A DNA stretch of 64,000 bases. Origin: CAG-964 sp902789345 (lineage in GTDB: Bacteria; Bacillota; Clostridia; Oscillospirales; Acutalibacteraceae). Numbering within the stretch: the stretch's first letter is position 1; every line of letters begins with the position of its first letter. The DNA is taken from assembly GCA_052117325.1 (NCBI GenBank), contig JBQKJJ010000003.1, one strand, 5' to 3'. Both the position numbers and the translations under genes were made by a program. Below the pieces are notes generated by a model. That model was not told where the DNA came from. It worked only from the letters and a program-made list of their open reading frames with translations, and ran no database searches. Of the stretch, positions 26,622-35,888 are shown piece after piece.

Positions 26622-27665
26622 ATGAAAAATAAATCAGTTAAAAAAATATTAGCGTCTGTACTTGCATTATCTGTAATAGGTGTATCTGCCCTGGCTTTTG
26701 CAGGCTGCCAGAAAGCAGACACATCAAACGATTCCAAGGTTAAAATTACCAATGTGTCTTATGACCCTACCAGAGAGCTTTACGAGTCGTACAACAAGGC
26801 ATTTGCAAAGCACTGGAAAGAAAAAACAGGACAAGAGGTTGAGGTTACGCAGTCCCACGGCGGCTCAGGCAAGCAGGCTCTTGAGGTTGCAAACGGACTT
26901 GAAGCAGATGTTGTTACCCTTGCCCTCGAGTACGATGTAAACGCTGTGCGTGACGCAGGACTTATAGAGGACGGCTGGGTAAGCGAGTTTGACAACGATT
27001 CGTCACCATACACCTCTACCATCGTTTTCCTTGTAAGAAAGGGCAATCCTAAAAACATAAAGGACTGGGACGATTTGGTTAAAAGCGGCGTAGGCGTAAT
27101 TACCCCAAACCCGAAAACCTCAGGCGGCGCAAGATGGAACTACCTGGCGGCGTGGGCATATGCCGACAAAAAATACAACGGCGACGAAAGCAAAATAGAG
27201 GACTTTGTTAAAAAGCTGTATAAAAATGTACTGGTGCTTGACTCCGGTGCAAGAGGCGCTACAACCTCATTTGTAGAAAACGGTCAGGGCGATGTTCTTC
27301 TTGCCTGGGAAAATGAGGCGTATTTGTCGCTAAAGGATTATCCAAACGATTATGAAATTATTACCCCCAGCATAAGTATTCTTGCACAGCCTTCTGTAGC
27401 TGTTGTGGATTCTGTAGTAGATGATCGAGGCACAAGAAAGGTTGCAACGGAATATTTACAGTATCTGTACAGTGACGAGGCGCAGAAAATAGCCGCAGAA
27501 AATTACTACAGACCTTACAACAAGGACATTCTAAAACAATACTCAAATGTATTTGACCTAGACATTAACCTTGTTACCATAAAGGACTTTGGCGGCTGGG
27601 ACAATGCCCAGAAAACACATTTTGCCGACGGCGGCGTGTTTGACAAAATTTACGAGGGTAAATAA
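26622..27665 (+). CDS. sbp: Sulfate ABC transporter substrate-binding lipoprotein
   Basis: The 347-residue protein has a lipoprotein signal ending at FAGC (Cys about residue 29). Family motifs follow: VSYDPTRELYESYN near the start, QSHGGSGKQ, ADVVTLALEYDV, TPNPKTSGGARWNYLAAW and VLDSGARGATTSF. These are the sulfate-contacting segments of Sbp/CysP proteins. It delivers sulfate (or thiosulfate) to CysTWA, encoded next. A GAGG site lies nine bases upstream. Confidence 0.95.
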   Translation: MKNKSVKKILASVLALSVIGVSALAFAGCQKADTSNDSKVKITNVSYDPTRELYESYNKAFAKHWKEKTGQEVEVTQSHGGSGKQALEVANGLEADVVTLALEYDVNAVRDAGLIEDGWVSEFDNDSSPYTSTIVFLVRKGNPKNIKDWDDLVKSGVGVITPNPKTSGGARWNYLAAWAYADKKYNGDESKIEDFVKKLYKNVLVLDSGARGATTSFVENGQGDVLLAWENEAYLSLKDYPNDYEIITPSISILAQPSVAVVDSVVDDRGTRKVATEYLQYLYSDEAQKIAAENYYRPYNKDILKQYSNVFDLDINLVTIKDFGGWDNAQKTHFADGGVFDKIYEGK

Positions 27666-27687
27666 TTAAAAATTACTAAACCGCATT

Positions 27688-27724
27688 GGTGTTCAGCTGA
27701 TAATACAACAGTCAGTTGAACACC
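27688..27724 (+). other. Hairpin between sbp and cysT
   Basis: GGTGTTCAGCTGA pairs with TCAGTTGAACACC around an 11-base loop, with no strong T-tract. Such hairpins behind a binding-protein gene often protect the upstream mRNA and let less transcript continue, so binding protein is made in excess of permease. Confidence 0.65.
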
Positions 27725-27768
27725 GTGCTTTTAGGAAGCAATCAGAATAAAGAAATCAGGTGTAAACA

Positions 27769-28608
27769 GTGAAAAAAAGAAAAAAGACAAAAAGAGTTAT
27801 TCCGTATTTTGGGCTGTCTATGGGCGTTACAATATCAATGCTAAGCGTGATTGTTCTTATTCCACTTGCTTCTCTTGTAATATATACAGCGCAAATGAGC
27901 TGGCAGGACATATGGGAGGCCATAACCCGAAGCCGAGTAATGGCAAGCTACAGGGTCAGCTTTTTAACAGCCCTTGCAGCATCTGCAATAAACGCCGTTA
28001 TGGGTGTTATTCTGGCTTGGGTGCTTGTACGGTACAAGTTCCCGTTTAAAAGAATTTTAGACGGTATGATAGAATTGCCCTTTGCCCTGCCTACAGCGGT
28101 TGCGGGCATTGCTCTTACATCACTTACAGCCGACACCGGCATTATAGGCGGCTTTTTTTCAAAGCTGGGCATAAGCATAGCCTACACCCCTATAGGCATT
28201 ACAGTAGCGTTGGTATTTATAGGCATACCTTTTGTAGTGCGTGCGGTACAGCCTGTGCTTGAAAAGCTGGACCCTGTTTATGAAGAGGCGGCCGGTGTTA
28301 TGGGTGCAATCCGAGTAAGAATATTTTGGAAGATAATATTTCCGGAAATACTGCCCTCTGTATTAACAGGCTTTGGGCTTGCCTTTGGCAGATGCTTAGG
28401 CGAATACGGCTCGGTAGTGTTTATAGCCGGCAACAAGCCCTTTGAAACCGAAATTACACCACTTGTAATTATGTCGGAGCTTCAGGAGTACGACTATGCC
28501 AGCGCTACGGCAATAGCCTTGGTAATGCTTGTTGCGTCATTCCTTGTACTGTTCCTGGTTAATTTGGTACAGGCAAGAAACACAAAAATATTAACAGGAG
28601 GAAGATAA
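27769..28608 (+). CDS. cysT: Sulfate ABC transporter permease CysT
   Basis: A 279-residue inner-membrane permease with six predicted helices and the EAA-loop segment EEAAGVMGAIRVRIFWKIIFP, shortened here to its core EEAAGVMGA. ELPFALPTAVAGIAL is characteristic of CysT/CysU. The start is GTG 27769 after an AGGTG site. It pairs with CysW to form the channel and is translated just before it, one base apart. Confidence 0.95.
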   Translation: MKKRKKTKRVIPYFGLSMGVTISMLSVIVLIPLASLVIYTAQMSWQDIWEAITRSRVMASYRVSFLTALAASAINAVMGVILAWVLVRYKFPFKRILDGMIELPFALPTAVAGIALTSLTADTGIIGGFFSKLGISIAYTPIGITVALVFIGIPFVVRAVQPVLEKLDPVYEEAAGVMGAIRVRIFWKIIFPEILPSVLTGFGLAFGRCLGEYGSVVFIAGNKPFETEITPLVIMSELQEYDYASATAIALVMLVASFLVLFLVNLVQARNTKILTGGR

Positions 28609-28609
28609 A

Positions 28610-29431
28610 ATGCACGAAGAAACAAAAGGCTCAAAAATATTAAAATGGATTCTTATAGGCGTAAGTCTGCTGTTTGTTGTACTAATGCTTGTACTTCCCC
28701 TTGTTACTGTAATAACCGAGGCGTTAAAAAGCGGCTGGCAGGTATTTTGGCAGGCAGTAAGCGACGAGTACACGGTAGACGCAATTTTGCTTACACTGGA
28801 GGCAACGGGCTTTGCAGTGCTTATAAACACAGTTTTTGGCGTGTTTGCCGCCTGGGCTATAACCAAATTCAGGTTTAAGGGCAAAAAACTGCTGACAACA
28901 CTTATAGACCTGCCTGTTACGGTTTCCCCTGTAATTGCCGGACTTATATTTGTACTTACCTTTGGCAGACAAAGCCCCCTCTACCCTGTTTTGCAGGCGC
29001 TTGACATAAAGATTATTTTTGCCGTACCGGGCATTATATTGGCTACTGTATTTGTAACCTTTCCTTTCATTTCAAGAGAGCTTATTCCTGTGTTGGAATC
29101 TCAGGGTACAGACGAAGAGGAGGCCGCCGCACTTATGGGGGCAAAAGGTACGACTATTTTCAGAAAAATTACCTTTCCGCATATAAAGTGGGCGTTTTTA
29201 TACGGCGTAGTTTTATGCGCCGCCAGAGCTATGGGAGAGTTTGGCGCTGTTTCGGTTATTTCGGGACATTTAAGGGGCAAAACAAACACCCTGCCGTTAC
29301 ATGTGGAAATTTTGTTTAACGAGTTTAAGTATGTTCCCGCCTTTGCGGTATCAGCCATACTTGTAATAATGGCTGTGGTTATTTTGATTATCAGAAGTGT
29401 GGTTGAATACAAAGGAAAGAAGGAATCGTAA
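28610..29431 (+). CDS. cysW: Sulfate ABC transporter permease CysW
   Basis: A 273-residue permease with six helices, LIDLPVTVSPVIAGL, and the EAA loop EEEAAALMGAKGTTIFRKI (core EEEAAALMGA) that contacts the ATPase. ATG 28610 follows AGGAGGAAG. The stop overlaps the cysA start as TAATG. Confidence 0.95.
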   Translation: MHEETKGSKILKWILIGVSLLFVVLMLVLPLVTVITEALKSGWQVFWQAVSDEYTVDAILLTLEATGFAVLINTVFGVFAAWAITKFRFKGKKLLTTLIDLPVTVSPVIAGLIFVLTFGRQSPLYPVLQALDIKIIFAVPGIILATVFVTFPFISRELIPVLESQGTDEEEAAALMGAKGTTIFRKITFPHIKWAFLYGVVLCAARAMGEFGAVSVISGHLRGKTNTLPLHVEILFNEFKYVPAFAVSAILVIMAVVILIIRSVVEYKGKKES

Positions 29432-30489
29432 TGTATGTTGAGCTGAATAATATAAACAAAACCTTTGGTGACTACAAGGCTTCTGACAATGTAAGCTTTG
29501 GCATAGAAAAGGGTAAGCTTATAGGTCTGCTGGGACCGTCGGGCAGTGGCAAAACAACTATTCTAAGAATGATAGCCGGACTTGAAACCCCCGACAGCGG
29601 AGAAATTGTAATAGACGGCAAGGTGGTAAACAATATACCGGCAAGCAAAAGAGGCATTGGCTTTGTGTTTCAAAACTATGCACTATTTAGGTATATGAAT
29701 GTTTTTGACAATATTGCCTTTGGTCTTACAGTTCAGAAAAAGGACAAAAAGTTTATTAAAGAAAGAGTAAATAGTCTTATAGAGCTGATTGGTCTAAAGG
29801 GGCTTGAAAAGCGCTACCCAAGCCAGCTTTCGGGCGGACAAAAGCAAAGAGTTGCCTTTGCAAGAGCACTGGCACCAAACCCTAACCTATTGCTTTTGGA
29901 CGAGCCCTTTGCCGCTATAGACGCAAAGGTAAGGCAGGAGCTTCGCTCGTGGCTAAAGGAAATGATAGAAGAATTGGGTGTAACAAGTATATTTGTAACC
30001 CACGACCAAGATGAGGCTATAGAGGTGGCCGACGAGATAATTATAACCAACAAAGGCAGAATTGAACAGATAGGCACACCTTTGGAGATATACCAAAAGC
30101 CTACAACCGCATTTTCAGCCGCATTTTTCGGTCAAACAACTGTACTTGACGATTACACAAAGTTTAAAACCTTTGAGGTTATTAATGACGCTGACAAGGC
30201 TATAGTAAGGCCTGAATTTGTAAAAATAACAAAGCTGAACGAAACCTGCGAGCAAAAGGCATCTGTTTCTGTTGGAGAGGTTGTTAAAACCGCCTTTAGA
30301 GGAAACAAAATTGAAGTTACCGTTAAATGTGACGGCGGCACAATAAACGCTGTAAGAGGTCTGGAGGAGCCTGCCGTAACTGTAGGCGAAAAGGTAAATG
30401 TGTTCCTGTACAGGCTATTTGTTACAAAGGGCAATCAGGCGTTTATACTGGAAAACAAATCTCTAAGCGAGGAATTTGTGATTATTTAA
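29431..30489 (+). CDS. cysA: Sulfate ABC transporter ATP-binding protein
   Basis: The 352-residue protein has Walker A GPSGSGKTT, Q-loop FQNYALF, signature LSGGQKQR, Walker B LLLLDEPFAAID, and the H-loop in VTHDQDEA. A C-terminal TOBE-like regulatory domain (about residues 235-350) is as in CysA/PotA-type ATPases. It powers uptake through CysTW and is the last gene of the operon. Confidence 0.95.
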   Translation: MYVELNNINKTFGDYKASDNVSFGIEKGKLIGLLGPSGSGKTTILRMIAGLETPDSGEIVIDGKVVNNIPASKRGIGFVFQNYALFRYMNVFDNIAFGLTVQKKDKKFIKERVNSLIELIGLKGLEKRYPSQLSGGQKQRVAFARALAPNPNLLLLDEPFAAIDAKVRQELRSWLKEMIEELGVTSIFVTHDQDEAIEVADEIIITNKGRIEQIGTPLEIYQKPTTAFSAAFFGQTTVLDDYTKFKTFEVINDADKAIVRPEFVKITKLNETCEQKASVSVGEVVKTAFRGNKIEVTVKCDGGTINAVRGLEEPAVTVGEKVNVFLYRLFVTKGNQAFILENKSLSEEFVII

Positions 30490-30522
30490 TATTAACAAAA
30501 TTTGCTGAATTTTCATAAAACA

Positions 30523-30566
30523 ACAGCTCCCACACAGAATTTACTGTAAGTGGGAGCTGTTTATTT
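30523..30566 (+). terminator. Terminator of the sulfate operon
   Basis: ACAGCTCCCAC / GTGGGAGCTGT is a perfect 11-bp stem, followed by TTATTTAT. On the other strand it may also stop the aminopeptidase transcript. Confidence 0.85.
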
Positions 30567-30621
30567 ATCTGTTATTATTTCATTTGATATTGTCTGTTAA
30601 ACAAGCAATACCAAATTTATT

Positions 30622-32025
30622 TTATTCAAAAAACGCACAGAAAGCACGGTATGCCATATACAGGTCTACCTTTGATATAATTTCCATAGGAGCGTGCATT
30701 GAAAGTACAGGCACACCCAGGTCTACTACATCTACATTCAGGTTTGCTACATATTTTGCGATGGTACCGCCGCCGCCGCCGTCAACCTTGCCAAGCTCGC
30801 CTGACTGCCACAGTACATTTTCACGCTGAAGCATACTGCGTATTTCGGCCATATACTCGGCAGATGCGTCTGAAGTACCGTACTTGCCGCCGCTGCCTGT
30901 GTACTTTGTAATAACAACGCCGTTGTTAATATAGGAGCTGTTGTTTGCCTCGTATGCGCTTGCATAGGTTGGGTCAAAAGCTGCGTTTACATCGGCAGAC
31001 AGGCACTTGCTGTTGTTAAGTGCAACATAGCCCTTTACGCCCTGTGCGTCTGCAAGCTCATTAATAAAATGCTCCATAAAGGCAGACTGCATACCTGTGT
31101 TGCCGTCACTGCCTGTTTCTTCCTTGTCAACAAGCAGTGTAACTGCTGTATATTCAGGTGTTTTTGCGTCTACAGCCGCCATTAGCGCCGGGTAAGCGCA
31201 CACCTTGTCGTCGTGTCCGTAAGCGCCTATCATACTTCTGTCAAAGCCAATATCTCTTGCCTGGAATGCCGGTACAAGAGTAAGCTCTGCCGACAAGAAA
31301 TCCTCCTCGGCAATGCCGTATTTTTCAAAAAGTATGTTTAGAATGTTCAGCTTTACAAGCTCTGCCTCATCGTCATTGCTAAAAGGTCTGCTTCCTATAA
31401 GAACATTTAGGTCTTCACCTGTAAAAGCCTTGCTCATTGGCTTTGTTACCTGCTGTTGTGCCAAATGCGGCAAAAGGTCTGTTACGCAGAAGCATGGCTC
31501 GTCAGTATTTTCACCGACTATAACATCCTTGCAGCTGCCGTCCTTAAAGGCTACTACACCGTGAAGAGCCAACGGAATAGCTGTCCACTGGTATTTTTTT
31601 ATACCGCCGTAGTAATGTGTTTTAAACAGGGCAAGGTCGTTTGCCTCGTACAACGGGTTTGGCTTTAGGTCAAGCCTTGGAGAGTCTATATGGGCAATAG
31701 CCAAACGCACGCCCTTGTCAACCTTTTGTTTGCCGAAAACAGTCAGCAAAATATTTTTGCCTCTGTTTACAACATAAGCTCTGTCACCCGGTTTGTACTG
31801 CTTTGTGCTGTCATAAGGTGTAAAGCCGTTTGCCTCCGCAATTTTTACAGAAGTAGCTACTGCCTCACGCTCTACCTTTGCGTGGTTTAAAAATTCTACA
31901 TAGCCCTTGCTAAATTCGTCAGCCTTTGCCACCTCGTCGGCAGAAAGCTTTTTAATGCCGTTGCTTTTGTTTACAAACAGCTTTTCTTTCAGCTGTGCAG
32001 CAGCTGATTTTTCTTGTTTTTCCAT
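30622..32025 (-). CDS. M18-family aminopeptidase
   Basis: A 467-residue dinuclear-zinc aminopeptidase. HIDSPRLDLKPNP gives the first metal His/Asp, VDKEETGSDGNTG the catalytic Glu pair, and DVNAAFDP a further metal ligand region. The C-terminal KYGTSDASAEYMAEI and VDLGVPVLSMHAPME, with a metal His, complete the set. M18 enzymes release N-terminal residues from cytosolic peptides. ATG 32025 follows AAAGGAAG. It ends the minus-strand housekeeping run. Confidence 0.92.
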   Translation of the reverse strand: MEKQEKSAAAQLKEKLFVNKSNGIKKLSADEVAKADEFSKGYVEFLNHAKVEREAVATSVKIAEANGFTPYDSTKQYKPGDRAYVVNRGKNILLTVFGKQKVDKGVRLAIAHIDSPRLDLKPNPLYEANDLALFKTHYYGGIKKYQWTAIPLALHGVVAFKDGSCKDVIVGENTDEPCFCVTDLLPHLAQQQVTKPMSKAFTGEDLNVLIGSRPFSNDDEAELVKLNILNILFEKYGIAEEDFLSAELTLVPAFQARDIGFDRSMIGAYGHDDKVCAYPALMAAVDAKTPEYTAVTLLVDKEETGSDGNTGMQSAFMEHFINELADAQGVKGYVALNNSKCLSADVNAAFDPTYASAYEANNSSYINNGVVITKYTGSGGKYGTSDASAEYMAEIRSMLQRENVLWQSGELGKVDGGGGGTIAKYVANLNVDVVDLGVPVLSMHAPMEIISKVDLYMAYRAFCAFFE

Positions 32026-32095
32026 ACTGAAATTCTTCCTTTCATTTTTATTTGCAATCTATTAAAGCAATGCATTTTTTGCAATGCACCGCTTA

Positions 32096-32809
32096 TTAAT
32101 CTCCGCTTTCTGTAGCGGAGTTAGTCGCCTGTGTACTTTCTTCGTTATTATTGCCATTGCTGTTATAATAATTCTTTGCCCACTCCACCTTTTCAACATA
32201 GGCCTCGGTTTCGGGGTACGGTATGCGTGACAGTGTTTTTCCGTCGCTTGAATATTCGCTGTTTTCAAGCCAACTGTCTACAGCGCCAAAGCCGGCATTA
32301 TATGCGGCTACCGCTGTTTCCTCTACACTGTACTTCTCCATAAGGAAATGTAAAAAAATACAGCCGTACTGAATGTTAATTTCAGGGTCATAAAGTCTTT
32401 CCGAGGTCATTGTAACCTCGCCGTATTTATAATTTTGAAGCCACTCAAAGGTTTCGGGCATTAACTGCATAAGTCCCAAAGCACCTGCTCCTGAGCCGGC
32501 GTCCGGGTTAAAATTGCTTTCGGTTTTTATTATAGCAAACACCAAGTTAGGCTCAAGACTGTATTCTGCGGCATACTTGTAAACATATTCGTCATAGTCG
32601 TTTGGGTGCATAGCCTCGCCCAGCTTTTTGTTTGAATTTACAAACAGCACAATAACGCCTGTAAGCAATGCCGCCGCCAGCACAACCGTTACAATAACAG
32701 CCACTACTGCACCGCCGTTGTACCTGCGCTTTCGTTTTTTTGCTGTAATAAAATCACCCCCTGCAAAGCCTGTTAAAAAGACTGTCAACCTCTTTTTGAA
32801 TTTCTTCAA
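32096..32809 (-). CDS. Lytic transglycosylase (Slt-type), membrane-anchored
   Basis: One transmembrane segment (AVVAVIVTVVLAAALL) precedes an SLT domain. FAIIKTESNFNP holds the catalytic Glu, followed by GALGLMQLMPET and AVAAYNAGFGAV. It cleaves glycan strands with 1,6-anhydro product formation. The coordinates give the longest frame, from TTG 32809. That start overlaps coaE by 56 bases and lacks a good ribosome site. A better-placed start is ATT 32749, just after the coaE stop and its AGGGGGTGA. It would give a short basic N-terminus before the membrane helix. A Ser/Asn/Thr-rich tail ends the protein. Confidence 0.88.
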   Translation of the reverse strand: MKKFKKRLTVFLTGFAGGDFITAKKRKRRYNGGAVVAVIVTVVLAAALLTGVIVLFVNSNKKLGEAMHPNDYDEYVYKYAAEYSLEPNLVFAIIKTESNFNPDAGSGAGALGLMQLMPETFEWLQNYKYGEVTMTSERLYDPEINIQYGCIFLHFLMEKYSVEETAVAAYNAGFGAVDSWLENSEYSSDGKTLSRIPYPETEAYVEKVEWAKNYYNSNGNNNEESTQATNSATESGD

Positions 32810-33362
32810 GACTGCCTGCGCCGTTTATAACATAGTCCGCCGGCGCTGTATAAAATTCCTGTGGGTTTTGAGCGTTCATTCTTATTTTTGCGTTTTCCTC
32901 CGTTATGCCGTCACGCTTAATTATTCTTTCCATTCTTACCTCAAGCGGTGCCACAACGGCTGCAACATAGTCGCATATAATATCCATATGGCTTTCAAGC
33001 AAAACCGCCGCGTCAAAAACTATAACGGGATTTTCAACTTCACTTCGTATTTTATCAATTTTTTTCAGCACCTGCATACATATCCACGGGTGGGTAATGT
33101 CGTTTAACTGCTGTGTGCTTTCAGCTGTAGAAAATGCCCTTTTTGCTAACAGCTGTCTGTTTAAACTGCCGTCTGCATTTATAATGTCACTGCCAAAAAA
33201 CGTACACGCCTGTTCAAGGCACATACTGCCCTTTTCAAGGGCTTTTCTGCCTAATAAATCGGCATCAATTATGTAACAGCCCTTTTTCTGCAGCATTGCC
33301 GTTATGGTAGACTTACCTGCCCCGGTAGGGCCTGTTAGGCCTATAACAGTATAATTACGCAA
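32754..33362 (-). CDS. coaE: Dephospho-CoA kinase
   Basis: The last step of CoA synthesis, phosphorylating the ribose 3'-OH. Of 202 residues, GLTGPTGAGKST is the P-loop, IDADLLGR the substrate Asp segment, and THPWI and RIIKRDG fall in the lid region. It overlaps sua5 by eight bases, in one minus-strand operon. Confidence 0.95.
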   Translation of the reverse strand: MRNYTVIGLTGPTGAGKSTITAMLQKKGCYIIDADLLGRKALEKGSMCLEQACTFFGSDIINADGSLNRQLLAKRAFSTAESTQQLNDITHPWICMQVLKKIDKIRSEVENPVIVFDAAVLLESHMDIICDYVAAVVAPLEVRMERIIKRDGITEENAKIRMNAQNPQEFYTAPADYVINGAGSLEEIQKEVDSLFNRLCRG

Positions 33363-34374
33363 GGTCTATCACCTCAAATCCTGCCGAACGAATAAGCCTG
33401 TTGTACACCGCCAAGCCTACGCCGCTGGTTTCGGGACAACGGGCGTATACGGTGGTTAGCCCCATTTCGTCAAGCTTTCTAAGGTCAGAAAACAGGTTGT
33501 GGGCCTGTGCGCTGTAGTCGTCCTTTTCGCCAAGCACTACACAAGGCACATTCAGTCCTGCACAGTCCTCCTTGTAGCACAGTGCGCCTACGCCCTGTAG
33601 GCTGTGACGGTTTACATAATCAATATATTCATCAGAGCCGCCCTTTAATATTATTACTCTTGCCTTTGGGGCATAGTGCTTATACTTCATACCGGGGCTT
33701 GCCACAACTGCGTTTTTGTCAAGCATATGGGTAACGCCCTTGTCTATATGCACATCGCCTATGACACTGCGCAGCTGTTCAACTGTAATTCCGCCGGGCC
33801 TTAAAAGTGTGGGAACATCTGTAGCTACTGTAATAACGGTAGACTCCAGCCCCACCTGACATTGACCGCCGTCTATTATCAGCGGTACTCTGCCCTTTAG
33901 GTCGCCGTAAACAGCCTGTGCCGTTGTAGGACTGGGACTGCCCGAAAGGTTTGCCGACGGTGCCGCCAGCGGAACTCCTGCGGCGTTTATAATTTGCTGT
34001 GCCGCCTTGTGTGACGGGAAACGCGCTGCCACAGTAGGCAGTCCTGCCGTAACCTGTGTAGGCACCTTGTCAGAGCAAGGCATAATAATTGTAAGCGGCC
34101 CGCTCCAAAAGGCCTCTGCCAGTGCCCTTGCCTTTGGCGAAAATTCCTTTACCAGCTGTTCCACCTGTGAAATATGGCTTATATGAACTATAAGGGGATT
34201 ATCCATAGGTCTGCCCTTAGCCTTAAAAATTTTCTCAACAGCCGCAGGGTCAAAGGCGTTAGCCGCCAAGCCGTAAACGGTTTCTGTAGGCATACCTACA
34301 AGCTGGCCCTCTCTTAGGAGCTTTCCTGCCAATTCAAATGAATTTTGGTTGGGCTGTAATACCTGTGTTTCCAT
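33355..34374 (-). CDS. sua5: L-threonylcarbamoyladenylate synthase (YrdC domain plus Sua5 domain)
   Basis: It makes threonylcarbamoyl-AMP from Thr, bicarbonate and ATP for the t6A37 tRNA modification. Residues 1-200 are the YrdC domain (GMPTETVYGLAANAFD, KAKGRPMDNPLIVHI, PSANLSGSPSPT). The C-terminal 130 residues are the Sua5 lid domain, joined by SPGMKYKHYAPKA. At 339 residues it is the long YwlC-type form. It overlaps prfA as TAATG, the usual prfA-sua5 gene order. Confidence 0.94.
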   Translation of the reverse strand: METQVLQPNQNSFELAGKLLREGQLVGMPTETVYGLAANAFDPAAVEKIFKAKGRPMDNPLIVHISHISQVEQLVKEFSPKARALAEAFWSGPLTIIMPCSDKVPTQVTAGLPTVAARFPSHKAAQQIINAAGVPLAAPSANLSGSPSPTTAQAVYGDLKGRVPLIIDGGQCQVGLESTVITVATDVPTLLRPGGITVEQLRSVIGDVHIDKGVTHMLDKNAVVASPGMKYKHYAPKARVIILKGGSDEYIDYVNRHSLQGVGALCYKEDCAGLNVPCVVLGEKDDYSAQAHNLFSDLRKLDEMGLTTVYARCPETSGVGLAVYNRLIRSAGFEVIDLA

Positions 34375-35453
34375 TATTTTTCAAGTCCTTCCTGAAGCTG
34401 ACTTGCACGGTACGCCGCAATAAGCGGGTCTATAACCTGGTCAAGACTGCCGTTAAGCACCTCGTCAAGCTTATACAAGGTTAGTCCTATGCGGTGGTCT
34501 GTAACTCTGCTTTGAGGGTAGTTATAGGTGCGTATACGCTCGCTTCTGTCCCCTGTGCCTACCTGCGACTTACGCTCCTGTGCCACAGCCTGTGCCTGTT
34601 TGTCACGCTCTGCCTGCAAAAGTCTTGACTTCAGCACCTTCATTGCTTTGTCCTTGTTTTTATACTGGCTTCTTTCGTCCTGACATTCTACTACAGTACC
34701 TGTAGGCAAATGGGTAATTCTAATGGCGGACTCTGTTTTGTTAATGTGCTGACCGCCTGCGCCGCTGCTTCGGAATGTATCTATTTGTAAATCGGTAGGA
34801 TTTATTTCAAACTCTACATCCTCTGCCTCCGGCAAAACTGCCACTGTAACAGTTGATGTATGTATTCTGCCCTGTGTTTCGGTTTCAGGCACACGCTGTA
34901 CACGGTGCACGCCGCTTTCAAACTTTAGCCTTGAATATGCCCCCTGACCGTTTACCATAAAGCTGATTTCCTTAAAGCCGCCAATGTCGGTTTCGTTAGC
35001 GTTTAAAATTTCTGTTTTAAAGCCACGCTTTTCGGCATACATTGAGTACATTCTGTACAAAACGGCAGAAAACAGCGCCGCCTCTTCGCCGCCTGCGCCG
35101 CCTCTTATTTCTACAATAACATTGCGGTCGTCGTTAGGGTCCTTTTGCAATAATAGAATTTTAATTTCCTGTGTGCTTTGCTCTGCCTGTTCCTTAGCCA
35201 GTGCAAGCTCCTCCTCTGCCAGCTCTTTCATTTCCTTGTCTGCTGTACTGTCGCCCAGAATTTCCAAAGACTCCTCTACAGTTGCCTTTGCCTGCTTGTA
35301 GCGCTTGTATTCCTCTACTATAGGCTCTATCTCTTTAAATTCTTTCATTATTTTTTGGTACTGCTCCGGGTCGGCGGCAACAGACGGGTCATAAAGTCTG
35401 TTATTCAGCTCGTTGTATCTCTTTTCAAATATATCCAGTTTATCTTCAAACAT
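34374..35453 (-). CDS. prfA: Peptide chain release factor 1
   Basis: It terminates translation at UAA and UAG. The 359 residues are full length. RSSGAGGQHINKTESA contains the universal GGQ, and PETETQGRIHTSTVTVA carries the codon-recognition region of domain 2. ATG 35453 lies eight bases after AAGGAG. Confidence 0.97.
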   Translation of the reverse strand: MFEDKLDIFEKRYNELNNRLYDPSVAADPEQYQKIMKEFKEIEPIVEEYKRYKQAKATVEESLEILGDSTADKEMKELAEEELALAKEQAEQSTQEIKILLLQKDPNDDRNVIVEIRGGAGGEEAALFSAVLYRMYSMYAEKRGFKTEILNANETDIGGFKEISFMVNGQGAYSRLKFESGVHRVQRVPETETQGRIHTSTVTVAVLPEAEDVEFEINPTDLQIDTFRSSGAGGQHINKTESAIRITHLPTGTVVECQDERSQYKNKDKAMKVLKSRLLQAERDKQAQAVAQERKSQVGTGDRSERIRTYNYPQSRVTDHRIGLTLYKLDEVLNGSLDQVIDPLIAAYRASQLQEGLEK

Positions 35454-35499
35454 AAAAAAATCTCCTTGCTGTTGTTATATTTTATTTATAATCAGCAGG

Positions 35500-35682
35500 C
35501 TATTCTCCTCTGACAATCTTTTTTATGTTCTTTTCAATTTTTGACCGAGGCACCATAACCTCTCTGCCACAGCCCTGACACTTTATTTTAAAGTCCATAC
35601 CTACACGGAGCACAACAAAGCTCTTGCTGGAGCAAGGGTGGGGCTTTTTCATTTCAAGAACATCTCCGACTTTTACATCCAT
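35500..35682 (-). CDS. DUF951 small protein
   Basis: A 60-residue protein starting MDVKVGDVLEMKKPHPC, with CQGCGREVMVPRSK, the typical DUF951 pattern. The three cysteines may bind a metal. Its function is unknown. ATG 35682 is chosen to match the family length; the open frame continues 15 codons upstream without a better start. It lies between hflX and prfA on the same strand. Confidence 0.85.
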   Translation of the reverse strand: MDVKVGDVLEMKKPHPCSSKSFVVLRVGMDFKIKCQGCGREVMVPRSKIEKNIKKIVRGE

Positions 35683-35888
35683 ATTGCTTACACTGCCTCT
35701 TTGCCTATGCTTTACATCATTTTGCAAAGCACTGTTGCCAAGGGGCAGACTGCTCCTTTCTCTGTTATCTTGTTATCATATCATTATACCACACAATACA
35801 CCACTGTGCAATTTTTGCCATACACAATTTACACGGCAGTTATTGTAAAGCATATCTGCTTAAAACAGGCTTAGCAAAAAAGGCAATG

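Noticed and set aside
26492..26752. Minus-strand 86-codon frame across the sulfate leader
   Set aside because: Antisense to the leader ORF and sbp signal peptide, without a ribosome site.
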